Shown here: positions 1 to 6,681 of the stretch, piece by piece | Layout: every line of letters begins with the position of its first letter | Numbering within the stretch: position 1 is the first letter of the stretch | Assembly (NCBI GenBank): GCA_900549885.1 | Contig: URQA01000033.1 | Span: forward strand, 1-20,263 | Direction: 5' to 3' | DNA length: 20,263 nt | DNA from: an uncultured Eubacteriales bacterium | GTDB lineage: Bacteria > Bacillota > Clostridia > Oscillospirales > Oscillospiraceae | Notes under the pieces: model-generated | The model's database searches: none | What the model saw: only the letters and a program-made list of their open reading frames with translations | What the model was told of the DNA's origin: nothing | Translations under genes and position numbers: made by a program

Positions 1-1644
1 CTGGATGAGGGTGGGGGTGAGGCGGTAGAGCATAGTGAGCACCAGAGTACGGATCTGGAAGCCGTCCACGTCGCCATCGGTGCAGATGATGATTTTGTTC
101 CAGCGCAGGTTGTTGAGGTCAAAGGCGTTCAGGTCTTTGTTGCTCTTGGACTGGACCTCCACGCCGCAGCCCATGACCTTCAAAAGGTCGGTGATGATCT
201 CGCTTTTGAAGATGCGGGCGTAGTCGGCCTTGAGACAGTTGAGGATCTTGCCCCGGATGGGCATGATGCCTTGGAACTCCGCATCCCGGCCCAGCTTCAC
301 GCTGCCCAGGGCGGAGTCGCCCTCCACAATATACAGCTCCCGCTGGGACACGTCTTTGGTACGGCAGTCCACAAACTTCTGCACCCGGTTGGAGATGTCC
401 ACCGACCCGGACAGCTTCTTCTTGATGCCCAGACGGGTCTTTTCCGCCGTCTCCCGGGATCGCTTGTTCACCAGCACCTGGCCGGCGATCTTCTCCGCGT
501 CGAAGGGGTTCTCGATGAAGTACACCTCCAGCTGGCTGCGGAGAAAGTCGGTCATGGCCTCCTGGATGAACTTGTTGGTAATGGACTTTTTGGTCTGGTT
601 CTCATAGCTGGTCTGGGTGGAAAAGTTGTTGCTCACCAGCACCAGGGCGTCCTGGATGTCATTGAAGGTAATCTTACTCTCGTTTTTCTGATACTTGCCA
701 TTCTGCTTGAGCCACCCGTCGATGGCGGAGACAAAGGCGGATTTTACCGCTTTTTCCGGGGAGCCGCCGTGCTCCAGCCAAGAGGAATTGTGGTAGTGCT
801 CGATGACCTGCACCCGGTTGGAGAAGCAGAAAGCCACGCTGAGCTTCACCTTATACTCCGGCTTGTCCGCCCGGTCCCGGCCCTTCCGTTCCGTCTGCCA
901 GAACACCGGCTGGGTCAGAGGGTCGTCCCCGGCCAGCTCCTTCACATAGTCGATAATGCCGTTCTCATAGCGAAACTCGGTGGTCTCAAATTTGCCGCTC
1001 ACCTGGTCGCGCAGGCGGAAGGTCACTCCGGCGTTCACTACTGCCTGGCGCTTGAGCACGTCGGTGTAGTACTCCAGGGGGATATCAATGTCGGTGAACA
1101 CATCCAAGTCGGGCTTCCAGTGGAATTTGGAGCCGGTCTTTTTCCGGTCCGCGGGTTCCTTCTTCATCTCGCCCACGATCTCGCCCTTCTCGAAGTGGAG
1201 GGTGTACTTGAAGCCGTCCCGGTAGATGACCGCGTCGAAGTATTCGCTGGCGTACTGGGTGGCGCAGGAGCCAAGGCCGTTGAGGCCCAGGGAATACTCG
1301 TAGTTATCTCCCTCGCCGTTTTTGTACTTGCCGCCGGCGTACAGCTCGCAGAACACCAGCTCCCAGTTATAGCGGCCCTCCGCCTCGTTCCAGTCCACGG
1401 GGCAGCCCCGGCCGAAGTCCTCCACCTCGATGGACTGGTCCTCATACCGGGTGACGATGATGAGATCGCCGTGGCCTTCCCGGGCTTCGTCGATGGCATT
1501 GGAGAGAATTTCGAACACTGCGTGCTCGCACCCCTCCAGCCCGTCGGAGCCGAAGATGACCCCCGGGCGCTTGCGCACCCGGTCTGCTCCCTTCAGGGCG
1601 GAGATGGACTGGTTGTCGTAGGTCTGCTTTGCGGTCTTTGCCAT
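1..1644 (-). CDS. Type IIA DNA topoisomerase subunit B (ParE/GyrB type), partial at 3' end
   Basis: This encodes the ATPase and TOPRIM subunit of a type II topoisomerase, which with an A subunit passes one duplex through another to decatenate or supercoil DNA. The 548 codons visible run off the window edge; full-length family members are about 640-660 residues. The GHKL ATPase motifs are recognisable but divergent: EILSNAIDEAR near residues 45-55, EDFGRG at 75-80 (usually DNGRG) and YSLGLNGLGS at 117-126 (usually GGLHGVG). The TOPRIM motifs are EGDSA at 441-445, a following GKILN, and DGDVDG at 523-528, which supply the Mg2+-binding acids. The start is the ATG at 1642-1644, preceded on the minus strand by AGGTG. 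The A-subunit gene would be expected just beyond position 1. Family membership is certain. GyrB versus ParE is not resolved; the divergent motifs suggest a second, ParE-like paralogue. Confidence 0.93.
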   Translation of the reverse strand, partial: MAKTAKQTYDNQSISALKGADRVRKRPGVIFGSDGLEGCEHAVFEILSNAIDEAREGHGDLIIVTRYEDQSIEVEDFGRGCPVDWNEAEGRYNWELVFCELYAGGKYKNGEGDNYEYSLGLNGLGSCATQYASEYFDAVIYRDGFKYTLHFEKGEIVGEMKKEPADRKKTGSKFHWKPDLDVFTDIDIPLEYYTDVLKRQAVVNAGVTFRLRDQVSGKFETTEFRYENGIIDYVKELAGDDPLTQPVFWQTERKGRDRADKPEYKVKLSVAFCFSNRVQVIEHYHNSSWLEHGGSPEKAVKSAFVSAIDGWLKQNGKYQKNESKITFNDIQDALVLVSNNFSTQTSYENQTKKSITNKFIQEAMTDFLRSQLEVYFIENPFDAEKIAGQVLVNKRSRETAEKTRLGIKKKLSGSVDISNRVQKFVDCRTKDVSQRELYIVEGDSALGSVKLGRDAEFQGIMPIRGKILNCLKADYARIFKSEIITDLLKVMGCGVEVQSKSNKDLNAFDLNNLRWNKIIICTDGDVDGFQIRTLVLTMLYRLTPTLIQ

Positions 1645-1682
1645 GATGACACCTGCCTATGATGCGTTTGACAGGAAGCGGA

Positions 1683-1716
1683 CCGGCCCAGGGGTATGGG
1701 AAACTCCTGGGGCCGG
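1683..1716 (-). promoter_or_regulatory. GC-rich hairpin in the leader of the topoisomerase B gene
   Basis: CCGGCCCAGG (1683-1692) pairs with CCTGGGGCCGG (1706-1716), leaving one bulged base and a 13-nt loop. It falls within the roughly 84-nt untranslated leader predicted from the promoter at 1735-1764. It has no U tract on either strand, so it is not a standard terminator. It could stabilise the message or affect translation. The function is unknown. Confidence 0.45.
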
Positions 1717-1734
1717 CCCATATCCATTCATACT

Positions 1735-1764
1735 AGTATAGCGCAAAAATCCCCTCGCCGTCAA
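1735..1764 (-). promoter_or_regulatory. Sigma-A type promoter for the topoisomerase B gene, embedded in the upstream terminator
   Basis: Read on the minus strand, TTGACG (1759-1764) and TATACT (1735-1740) are separated by 18 bases. Each hexamer matches the vegetative consensus at five of six positions. The -35 box lies in the loop of the preceding gene's terminator hairpin, and the U tract of that terminator forms part of the spacer. A perfect palindrome, ATACTAGTAT (1730-1739), covers the -10 element and could be an operator. Confidence 0.6.
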
Positions 1765-1784
1765 GAAAGGCGGCGGGGGATTTT
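1745..1784 (-). terminator. Intrinsic terminator of the phosphate transporter gene
   Basis: On the minus strand a GC-rich stem (CCCCGCCG pairing with CGGCGAGGGG, one mismatch or bulge) around a short loop is followed by ATTTTTGCGC. It starts about 65 bases after the stop codon of the Na+/phosphate cotransporter gene. A-rich sequence on the other side makes it nearly symmetrical, so it may also work in the plus direction. Confidence 0.75.
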
Positions 1785-1850
1785 CTGTGAGCTGCGGGAG
1801 AAGGGGGGAGGCCGGCTGAAAAATGGCTGCCTGACGTATATTCCGGGAGC

Positions 1851-3593
1851 TCAGGGGAGCGGGAACTGTCTGAGATAGGTCTGGTACTGCTGCTTGAATT
1901 GATTGTCGTGTTCCCGGACATGATCCAGATAATGGTGAGTGTCATAGCTGTCGCGGCCCAGTTCAATAATCGCGGCGGCCACATTGGAGCAGTGGTCTGA
2001 AATGCGGCTGCAATCGGTGAGCAGGTCGGTAAACAGCATGCCCTGATCCACATTGCATGCCCCTTCCTGGAGACGGGTGATATGACGGGCCTTCATGGTG
2101 GCGCACAGGTGATCCACCACTTGCTCCAGCGGCTCCACCAGTTTGGCCTGTTCGGGATCATTGGCAATAAAACTGTTGGCGGTCAGCCGCGTCACCTGCC
2201 GGACAGCCCGGAACAGCACCTCCAGCTCAGCTTGAGCGTCTTTCGAAAAGGTTTGTCCCTTGTCCCGGAGACGCTGGGCGGAGATCTGAATGCTTTTGGC
2301 ATGGTCGCTGATGCGTTCAAAATCGCTGATGGAGTGGAGCAGTCGGGATACGCTCCGGCTGTCATCCATGGATAAGCTCTTGCTGGACAGCTTCACCAGA
2401 TAGGTGCCGATTCCATCTTCATACTGGTCCAGCTGCTCTTCCACGTCGCACACTACCTTGGCGGTGTCCTCGCTGTAGGCTGCCACCAGGCCCAGAGCCC
2501 GGTCCACCGAGGCCTGGGAGAGATTGGCCATGGCGCAGGAGAGCTTGCTGCACTGCTCCAGGGCAATGGAGGGGGTGACCAGCAGCCGCTCGTCCAGCAG
2601 GTTGACCTCCGGTTCGGGCGCTTCGTCCCGGATGGTGAGGCAGGCCAGCTTGACCAACAGCTTGTTAAAGGGCAACAGGACGGCAGTGCACACGATGTTG
2701 AACGTGGTGTGAATGATGGCAATGCCGGCCTCATTGACCGCGGTATTCAGAATGGGGAGGTCGATGACCAGGCGGACAGCGTAGAATAAAATGAGAAACA
2801 CTGCGGTACCAATGATGTTGAAGTACAAATGAATGAGGGCGGCCCGGCGTGCGTTCTTATTGGCGCCCACGGAAGAGAGCATGGCGGTGACGGTGGTGCC
2901 GATATTCTGGCCCATGATGATGGGAATGGCACTGCCATAAGTCACTGCGCCAGTGGAGGACAGGGCCTGAAGGATTCCCACCGAAGCGGAGGAGGACTGG
3001 ATGATGGCAGTGAGGACAGCTCCGGCCAGCACGCCCAAAATGGGGTTGGAGAACATCAGCAGGATGTTGGTAAAGGCGGGCACATCGGCCAGGCCGGCCA
3101 CCGCGCCGGACATGGTTTCCATGCCGAACATCAGGGTGGCAAAGCCCAGCAGAATGGCACCGATGTCCTTTTTTTTGCTGTTGTTCAAAAAGACGTAGAA
3201 CACCACGCCGATGACGGCCAGAATGGGAGAGAACGAGGAAGGCTTAAACAGCTGAATGATGCCGTCCCCCTCCAGGCCAGCCAGCGAGATGAGCCAGGCG
3301 GTGACGGTGGTACCCACGTTGGCGCCCATGATGATACCCACCGCCTGAGTCAGCTTCATCACGCCGGAGTTGACGAAGCCCACCACCATCACTGTGGTGG
3401 CGGAGGAGGACTGGATGACCGCGGTGACCACCACGCCCAGGAAAAAGCCCTTAACAGGGCTGGAGGTCAGACGTTCCAAAATCGTTTTGAGTTTGCTTCC
3501 GGCGGCCCGTTCCAGGCCCTGGCCCATGACGGACATCCCGAACAGGAACAGGGACAGCCCACCCAGCATGGTCAGAAAATCAAAGATATCCAT
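1851..3593 (-). CDS. Na/Pi cotransporter family protein with C-terminal PhoU-like domain
   Basis: This is a membrane protein expected to import inorganic phosphate with Na+. The 580 residues match the NptA/YjbB-type layout. The two inverted Na/Pi repeats carry the signature QSSSATT at about residue 61 (followed by GANVGTTVTA) and QSSSASV at about 199 (followed by GQNIGTTVTA). Several hydrophobic spans lie between residues 1 and 310. A soluble helical region, about residues 350-560, resembles PhoU and probably regulates transport. The start is the ATG at 3591-3593, with GGTAGGAG seven bases upstream on the minus strand. The gene stands alone between a Pho-box-like promoter region and an intrinsic terminator. 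Bacterial members with PhoU domains have also been linked to phosphate export, so the direction of transport is not fixed by the sequence. Confidence 0.92.
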   Translation of the reverse strand: MDIFDFLTMLGGLSLFLFGMSVMGQGLERAAGSKLKTILERLTSSPVKGFFLGVVVTAVIQSSSATTVMVVGFVNSGVMKLTQAVGIIMGANVGTTVTAWLISLAGLEGDGIIQLFKPSSFSPILAVIGVVFYVFLNNSKKKDIGAILLGFATLMFGMETMSGAVAGLADVPAFTNILLMFSNPILGVLAGAVLTAIIQSSSASVGILQALSSTGAVTYGSAIPIIMGQNIGTTVTAMLSSVGANKNARRAALIHLYFNIIGTAVFLILFYAVRLVIDLPILNTAVNEAGIAIIHTTFNIVCTAVLLPFNKLLVKLACLTIRDEAPEPEVNLLDERLLVTPSIALEQCSKLSCAMANLSQASVDRALGLVAAYSEDTAKVVCDVEEQLDQYEDGIGTYLVKLSSKSLSMDDSRSVSRLLHSISDFERISDHAKSIQISAQRLRDKGQTFSKDAQAELEVLFRAVRQVTRLTANSFIANDPEQAKLVEPLEQVVDHLCATMKARHITRLQEGACNVDQGMLFTDLLTDCSRISDHCSNVAAAIIELGRDSYDTHHYLDHVREHDNQFKQQYQTYLRQFPLP

Positions 3594-3614
3594 AAAATAC
3601 TCCTACCTCATATT

Positions 3615-3631
3615 CACCCCCAGCGGGGGTG
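3615..3631 (-). promoter_or_regulatory. Compact hairpin just upstream of the ribosome binding site of the phosphate transporter gene
   Basis: CACCCCC and GGGGGTG form a perfect 7-bp stem with a three-base loop. It lies about 8 bases before the Shine-Dalgarno GGTAGGAG (minus strand) and within the predicted 54-nt leader. It has no U tract. It may protect the 5' end or modulate ribosome access; no known riboswitch class fits. Confidence 0.4.
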
Positions 3632-3653
3632 TCTCTCCTTGTCGAACAAGGCC

Positions 3654-3682
3654 ATTATAAGTAAAATTCATGTAAAGCACAA
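3654..3682 (-). promoter_or_regulatory. Promoter of the phosphate transporter gene
   Basis: On the minus strand a perfect TATAAT (3654-3659) lies 17 bases from TTGTGC (3677-3682), a poor -35 box that matches the consensus at three positions. A strong -10 with a weak -35 is typical of an activator-dependent promoter, in keeping with the TTTAC repeats that overlap and extend upstream of it. Transcription should begin near 3647. Confidence 0.6.
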
Positions 3683-3710
3683 CCACCTGTAACTGTAAAA
3701 TTTCCGTAAA
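3661..3710 (-). promoter_or_regulatory. Pho-box-like array of TTTAC direct repeats
   Basis: On the minus strand the pentamer TTTAC occurs four times (plus-strand GTAAA at 3661, 3672, 3695 and 3706). The repeats are spaced 11, 23 and 11 bases apart, so they fall close to one face of the helix. In each 11-base pair the sequence between repeats ends in AAT. A related TTAC sits at 3689-3693. Direct TT(A/T/C)ACA-type repeats with 11-bp periodicity are what PhoP binds in Bacillus. Their position over and just upstream of a weak -35 element fits activation under phosphate starvation. Identification rests on pattern and gene context only. Confidence 0.55.
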
Positions 3711-3757
3711 GAAGCCAGCCAGGGCCCGGGGCGAAAAAACACTGGGTATGCAGACAG

Positions 3758-3785
3758 GAATATTTGTCCAAACTGTTCATAAATT
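3758..3785 (+). promoter_or_regulatory. Possible sigma-E (mother-cell sporulation) promoter for the yaaL-bofA pair
   Basis: GAATATT (3758-3764) and CATAAATT (3778-3785) resemble the sigma-E elements (an ATATT-type -35 and CATACAnT -10), with a spacer of 13 bases that is about one base shorter than usual. bofA is known to be a sigma-E gene in Bacillus subtilis. The predicted leader would be only about 18 nt, beginning at the Shine-Dalgarno site. No convincing sigma-A promoter was found here. Confidence 0.35.
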
Positions 3786-3809
3786 TACTCCGAGAGGAAG
3801 GTGGACACG

Positions 3810-4055
3810 ATGACCCAAGCAGTCAAGGCCCGGCGGCGGCGCCGGATAGACCCAAACGAAGAAGAACGCCGGCAGCTCATGGAGTTCATGGCGCAGACCA
3901 AGGTGGAGATCAACCAGGCCTACGCGGGCTTCAACTGTCAGAGCGACCCGGACCTGGTGGAGTCCTATGTCTATGAGATCAACGCCTTGCGCAGCCGGTA
4001 CTCCTATCTGGTGCGTCGGCTCAAGGAGCTGGAGCGGCCGGAGGACAAGGTCTGA
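3810..4055 (+). CDS. yaaL: YaaL-like DUF2508 family protein
   Basis: This is a small soluble protein of 81 residues with a basic N terminus (KARRRRR) followed by an acidic and helical body. It contains the phrases FMAQTKVEINQAYAGFNCQSDPDLVESYVYEINALRS in outline (about residues 27-60), typical of the YaaL/DUF2508 family. No biochemical function is established for the family. In Bacillus its gene lies directly before bofA, and the same arrangement is seen here with a stop/start overlap (TGATG). An in-frame GTG at 3801 abuts the Shine-Dalgarno sequence GAGGAAGG and could not use it, so the ATG at 3810 was chosen. Family assignment is from residue pattern and synteny. Confidence 0.8.
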   Translation: MTQAVKARRRRRIDPNEEERRQLMEFMAQTKVEINQAYAGFNCQSDPDLVESYVYEINALRSRYSYLVRRLKELERPEDKV

Positions 4056-4309
4056 TGGACGGGCCGGTACTGTTGGCGGTGGGGGGGCTTGCACTGGCGG
4101 CGCTCATTGTGCTGCGCAAGCCCCTGGCCTTTTTGTGGCGGTTGCTGTTTCGCTCTGGGATAGGGCTGTGCTGTTTATGGCTGTTTAACCAGGCGGGAGC
4201 CCTTATCGGTATCCAGGTAGGGGTGAACCTGGTCAGCGCCTTGGTGGTAGGAGTTTTAGGTGTGCCGGGCTTTGGTCTGCTGCTGCTGACCCAGTGGGCT
4301 TTGCGGTAA
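4055..4309 (+). CDS. bofA: Pro-sigma-K processing inhibitor BofA family protein
   Basis: This is an 84-residue integral membrane protein with two or three hydrophobic spans. One is near residues 5-20 and another near 29-45, and a glycine-rich C-terminal span carries the family-like phrase NLVSALVVGVLGVPGFGLLLL (abridged here, about residues 59-79). In Bacillus subtilis BofA sits in the outer forespore membrane, inhibits the intramembrane protease SpoIVFB and so delays sigma-K activation until a forespore signal arrives. The start ATG overlaps the stop of the yaaL-like gene, which implies translational coupling. Clostridial BofA homologues are often present without the complete SpoIVFA/SpoIVFB system, so the role here may differ. 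Confidence 0.8.
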   Translation: MDGPVLLAVGGLALAALIVLRKPLAFLWRLLFRSGIGLCCLWLFNQAGALIGIQVGVNLVSALVVGVLGVPGFGLLLLTQWALR

Positions 4310-4330
4310 CAGAAAATTTACAAGCGCAAG

Positions 4331-4363
4331 AGGGGAACAGGGCTTTTCAAAGACAGTTCCCCT
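4331..4363 (+). terminator. Weak terminator-like hairpin after bofA
   Basis: AGGGGAAC (4331-4338) pairs perfectly with GTTCCCCT (4356-4363). The sequence that follows, GTGTTATG, is not a U tract, so termination would be inefficient or would need a factor. Confidence 0.35.
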
Positions 4364-4373
4364 GTGTTATGAT
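4345..4373 (+). promoter_or_regulatory. Candidate promoter for the 4428-6222 gene pair
   Basis: TTTCAA (4345-4350) and TATGAT (4368-4373) are 17 bases apart. The -10 is good, but the -35 matches at only three positions. The -10 lies inside the small palindrome GTTATGATAAC, and the -35 lies in the loop of the hairpin after bofA. Confidence 0.3.
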
Positions 4374-4427
4374 AACCCTTAGAAGATTGTGTGAATTTAC
4401 CAGATGAGACGGGGTGGCGAGACAGAT

Positions 4428-5498
4428 ATGAGCAGGAGACGGTACGGGGTCAACCAGGCCTACCATGGGCGACGGAAGGGCAGCGGCGCGCTGAAAGTTC
4501 TAGTGGCGCTGTTGGCCATACTGCTGGTCGCCGGGGTGCTGTTCCTGTTGTTTGTGCCCAAGGAGTATACGGACAACGGGGTGAGGCTTCGCTTTCCCTG
4601 GAGTGCGGAAGAGGAGCCGAAGCCGAGCGATCCTATTGACCCTTCGGCCCTGATTGTAGCCGAGTCACCCAGCCCCAGCCCAACACCGGAGCCGCTGACG
4701 GTAAGCGCCGCGCTGGAGGTGCCCGCTGACGCTGTCACCAATGGCACTGCAACGGAGCTGGCCAGCCAGGCGGGAGCGGACACTTTGGTGATTCGGGTAA
4801 AGGATAAGGAAGGGAACCTGGCCTGGCAGTCGGATCAGGAGTTGGTCCAAGATTCAATGAACGGAGACGCAGCCTTTGGCCAGGCGGTCTCCCAGCTGGC
4901 TCAGGATGGACAGCTGCGGCTGGTTGCCCGGGTGTCCGCCTTCCAGGACCTGTGGACCAGCGTATATAACCGGAGCTTGGCCGTCACCACCGGAGCGGGG
5001 GAGCTGTGGTATGATTCCAACGGCATTTCCTGGCTGAGCGTGGCCCAGCAGGAGGCGCGGGACTATCTTTCCACTCTATGCCTGGAGCTGGCGGAGCTGG
5101 GCTTTGACGAGATTTTGCTGGAGCATGCGGGCTTCCCGGACCAGGGCCGCGTGGCCACTATCGGCGCTGGGGACAACTATCCCTCCCAGGGGCGGGAGGA
5201 TGCGGTAGCCGCGTTTCTCCGGGAGCTGTCCCAGACGCTGGAGCAGGCGGGGTGCTCCTTGTCGGTGCTGGCGGCCGATGAGGAGCTGACCGGAGAGACC
5301 TCCGGCAGCGGCGTGTCCGCCAAGGCGCTGGCCGGCATCTCCGGACGGGTGTGGACGGCGGGAGAGGCTGGCGCTGACGCGCTGGCCTCAGCTCTGGCTG
5401 GAGCGGGAATGGAGCGCGCCGGGGAGCGCCTGGTGCTCACCGGAGAGCTGCCCGGGGATATAGCTTGGACTGGGAGCACAGCCGTCCTGCTGGATTGA
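4428..5498 (+). CDS. Membrane-anchored protein related to the putative glycoside hydrolase (DUF4015) family
   Basis: The 356-residue protein has a basic cytoplasmic N terminus (about 1-20), one transmembrane span (about 22-43, LVALLAILLVAGVLFLLF), a Ser-Pro-Thr-rich linker (about 80-90) and an extracellular TIM-barrel-like domain (about 95-356). The signatures are TLVIRVKDKEGNLAWQSD (about 119-136), QLRLVARVSAFQD (about 162-174) and ELAELGFDEILLEHAGFP (about 220-237). DUF4015 proteins usually have FDYVRFP where this one has LEHAGFP, so key acidic and basic residues may be missing and enzymatic activity is doubtful. The ATG at 4428 was preferred to the in-frame ATG at 4404 because GGGGTGG lies ten bases upstream of it. 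The gene is followed 31 bases later by the TIM-barrel gene. Confidence 0.75.
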   Translation: MSRRRYGVNQAYHGRRKGSGALKVLVALLAILLVAGVLFLLFVPKEYTDNGVRLRFPWSAEEEPKPSDPIDPSALIVAESPSPSPTPEPLTVSAALEVPADAVTNGTATELASQAGADTLVIRVKDKEGNLAWQSDQELVQDSMNGDAAFGQAVSQLAQDGQLRLVARVSAFQDLWTSVYNRSLAVTTGAGELWYDSNGISWLSVAQQEARDYLSTLCLELAELGFDEILLEHAGFPDQGRVATIGAGDNYPSQGREDAVAAFLRELSQTLEQAGCSLSVLAADEELTGETSGSGVSAKALAGISGRVWTAGEAGADALASALAGAGMERAGERLVLTGELPGDIAWTGSTAVLLD

Positions 5499-5529
5499 AA
5501 CGACCGAGAGAAAGGAGTTGTGGACCGGC

Positions 5530-6222
5530 ATGACGGGCCCTGCGAAAGAAAGAAAACGTGTGCCTGCTTATGAGGGCACCCTGCGCAGCCATATGATTAC
5601 CATTCCGGCCTGCATTGCGGAGTGCTCTGGCATCCGGGTGTTTGGCAGACGAATCAAATCCCTGGCCTTTACCACCGACGTGGCGATTATTCGGAACATC
5701 AACGCAGATGCTATTATCGCGGTCTACCCGTTTACCCCTCAGCCCGCGATTCACCGGGCGGTGATGCAGGCGGCGGATATGCCGGTATTCGTCGGAGTAG
5801 GTGGCGGCGTCACCCGGGGGCTTCGGGTGCTTAACTTGGCCAACGACGCCGAGAACGAGGGGGCCTTCGGCGTGGTGGTCAACGCCCCCACGGAGAACGA
5901 GGTCATCCAAAAGCTCAAGCAGATACTGGATATCCCAGTGGTGGTCACTGTGGTGTCCGAGCGCACGGATATCAGCGCACGGCTGGCCGCAGGCGCGGAT
6001 ATCCTCAATGTATCCGGCGCTCAGGCCACCCCGGATATTGTGCGAGCCATTCGGGACAAGCACCCAGACGTACCCATTATCGCGACTGGAGGCTCTACGG
6101 ATGAGACCATTCTTCGTACCATTCGGGCTGGGGCAAACGCCATTACCTTTACGCCGCCCTCCAACGGTGAGCTGTTTGCCATTTCCATGGAGCGGTACCG
6201 CCATGAGGCGAATATTGTCTGA
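5530..6222 (+). CDS. TIM-barrel protein resembling phosphate-binding (HisF/ribulose-phosphate) barrels; substrate unknown
   Basis: The 230-residue protein has alternating strand-helix units and glycine-rich loops typical of a beta/alpha barrel. VFVGVGGGVTRG follows one strand at about residue 86. ADILNVSGAQ follows another, and the C-terminal IIATGGSTDETILRTIRAGANAITF looks like the phosphate-binding end of ribulose-phosphate-type barrels (shown in parts; about residues 185-210). No catalytic residues could be assigned. It may be an orphan enzyme of the HisF, NanE or ThiG-like superfamily. The ATG at 5530 lies 12 bases after AAAGGAG. A TTG at 5518 is in frame but directly abuts that site. It is probably co-transcribed with the upstream gene and is closed by the strong terminator at 6266-6314. 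Confidence 0.6.
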   Translation: MTGPAKERKRVPAYEGTLRSHMITIPACIAECSGIRVFGRRIKSLAFTTDVAIIRNINADAIIAVYPFTPQPAIHRAVMQAADMPVFVGVGGGVTRGLRVLNLANDAENEGAFGVVVNAPTENEVIQKLKQILDIPVVVTVVSERTDISARLAAGADILNVSGAQATPDIVRAIRDKHPDVPIIATGGSTDETILRTIRAGANAITFTPPSNGELFAISMERYRHEANIV

Positions 6223-6265
6223 GATCCGCCGGGCAGGAAACGGTTTGCCGGCTGAGAAGAGAGAA

Positions 6266-6314
6266 GCTGGACCAGATGCCGGGCCAAAAGGCCGGGTATC
6301 TGGTCCGGCTTTTT
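6266..6314 (+). terminator. Strong intrinsic terminator after the TIM-barrel gene
   Basis: A 20-nt arm (6266-6285) pairs with 6290-6309 with only a few mismatches around an AAAA loop, followed directly by TTTTT. This separates the upstream gene pair from the V-ATPase operon. Confidence 0.88.
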
Positions 6315-6557
6315 ACAGTTAAGACGGGATCAGAAATCAAGATGTAGAAAATCAGACACAGTCCAGTGGAGTGTCCATTGCGACAATGAGAAGCGGACTG
6401 ATATACTAAAGATGCCAGGCGGTAAAAAAATTTGTGCAGCAATAAAACATAGTATGATTTCGGGGAAAATACAAAAAATGAAGAAAATGAAAGGGAAAAT
6501 GGCGCATTAGCGCATTAAAAATGATGGCGAAAAAACAGAAAAACTTGCAAAAATGTA
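6315..6557. other. AT-rich non-coding region before the V-ATPase promoter
   Basis: About 240 bases between the terminator and the operon promoter hold no credible gene. The stretch from about 6420 on is rich in A runs and contains the tandem phrase GCGCATTAGCGCATTA (6502-6517 region). A-tract-rich DNA upstream of a promoter can act as an UP element or a regulator-binding region. No specific site could be named. Confidence 0.5.
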
Positions 6558-6586
6558 TTGAAATCTATTGACAAAAGTGCTATGAT
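6558..6586 (+). promoter_or_regulatory. Sigma-A promoter of the V-ATPase operon
   Basis: TTGAAA (6558-6563) and TATGAT (6581-6586) are separated by exactly 17 bases, and each matches consensus at five positions. Transcription would start near 6593, giving a leader of about 90 nt before the first start codon. A TTGACA at 6569-6574 looks better on its own but is only six bases from this -10 and has no usable -10 of its own. Confidence 0.72.
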
Positions 6587-6681
6587 AAAACGAAAATGGG
6601 GGAGTGTTTTAGGTTAGCGGGATGGAAACGCCTCCAGATGCAATTTTCGAACAAGCCGGAATGTGGAAAGAGGGTGGAACG

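Noticed and set aside
271..1662. 463-codon open frame on the plus strand
   Set aside because: It lies opposite the topoisomerase B gene, whose motifs are clear; GC-rich third positions keep the antisense frame open.
2829..3692. 287-codon open frame on the plus strand, rich in His and Gly
   Set aside because: It is antisense to the phosphate transporter gene; the composition is an artefact and it has no family motifs.
5437..6204. 255-codon open frame on the minus strand
   Set aside because: It lies opposite the TIM-barrel gene and has no ribosome site or recognisable motif.
6479..6511. Short frame MKKMKGKMAH before the V-ATPase promoter
   Set aside because: It has no well-placed ribosome site, and the A-rich composition explains the lysines.
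6569..6574. Perfect TTGACA as -35 of the V-ATPase promoter
   Set aside because: It is only six bases from TATGAT, and 17 bases downstream there is only GAAAAT. TTGAAA at 6558 gives correct spacing.
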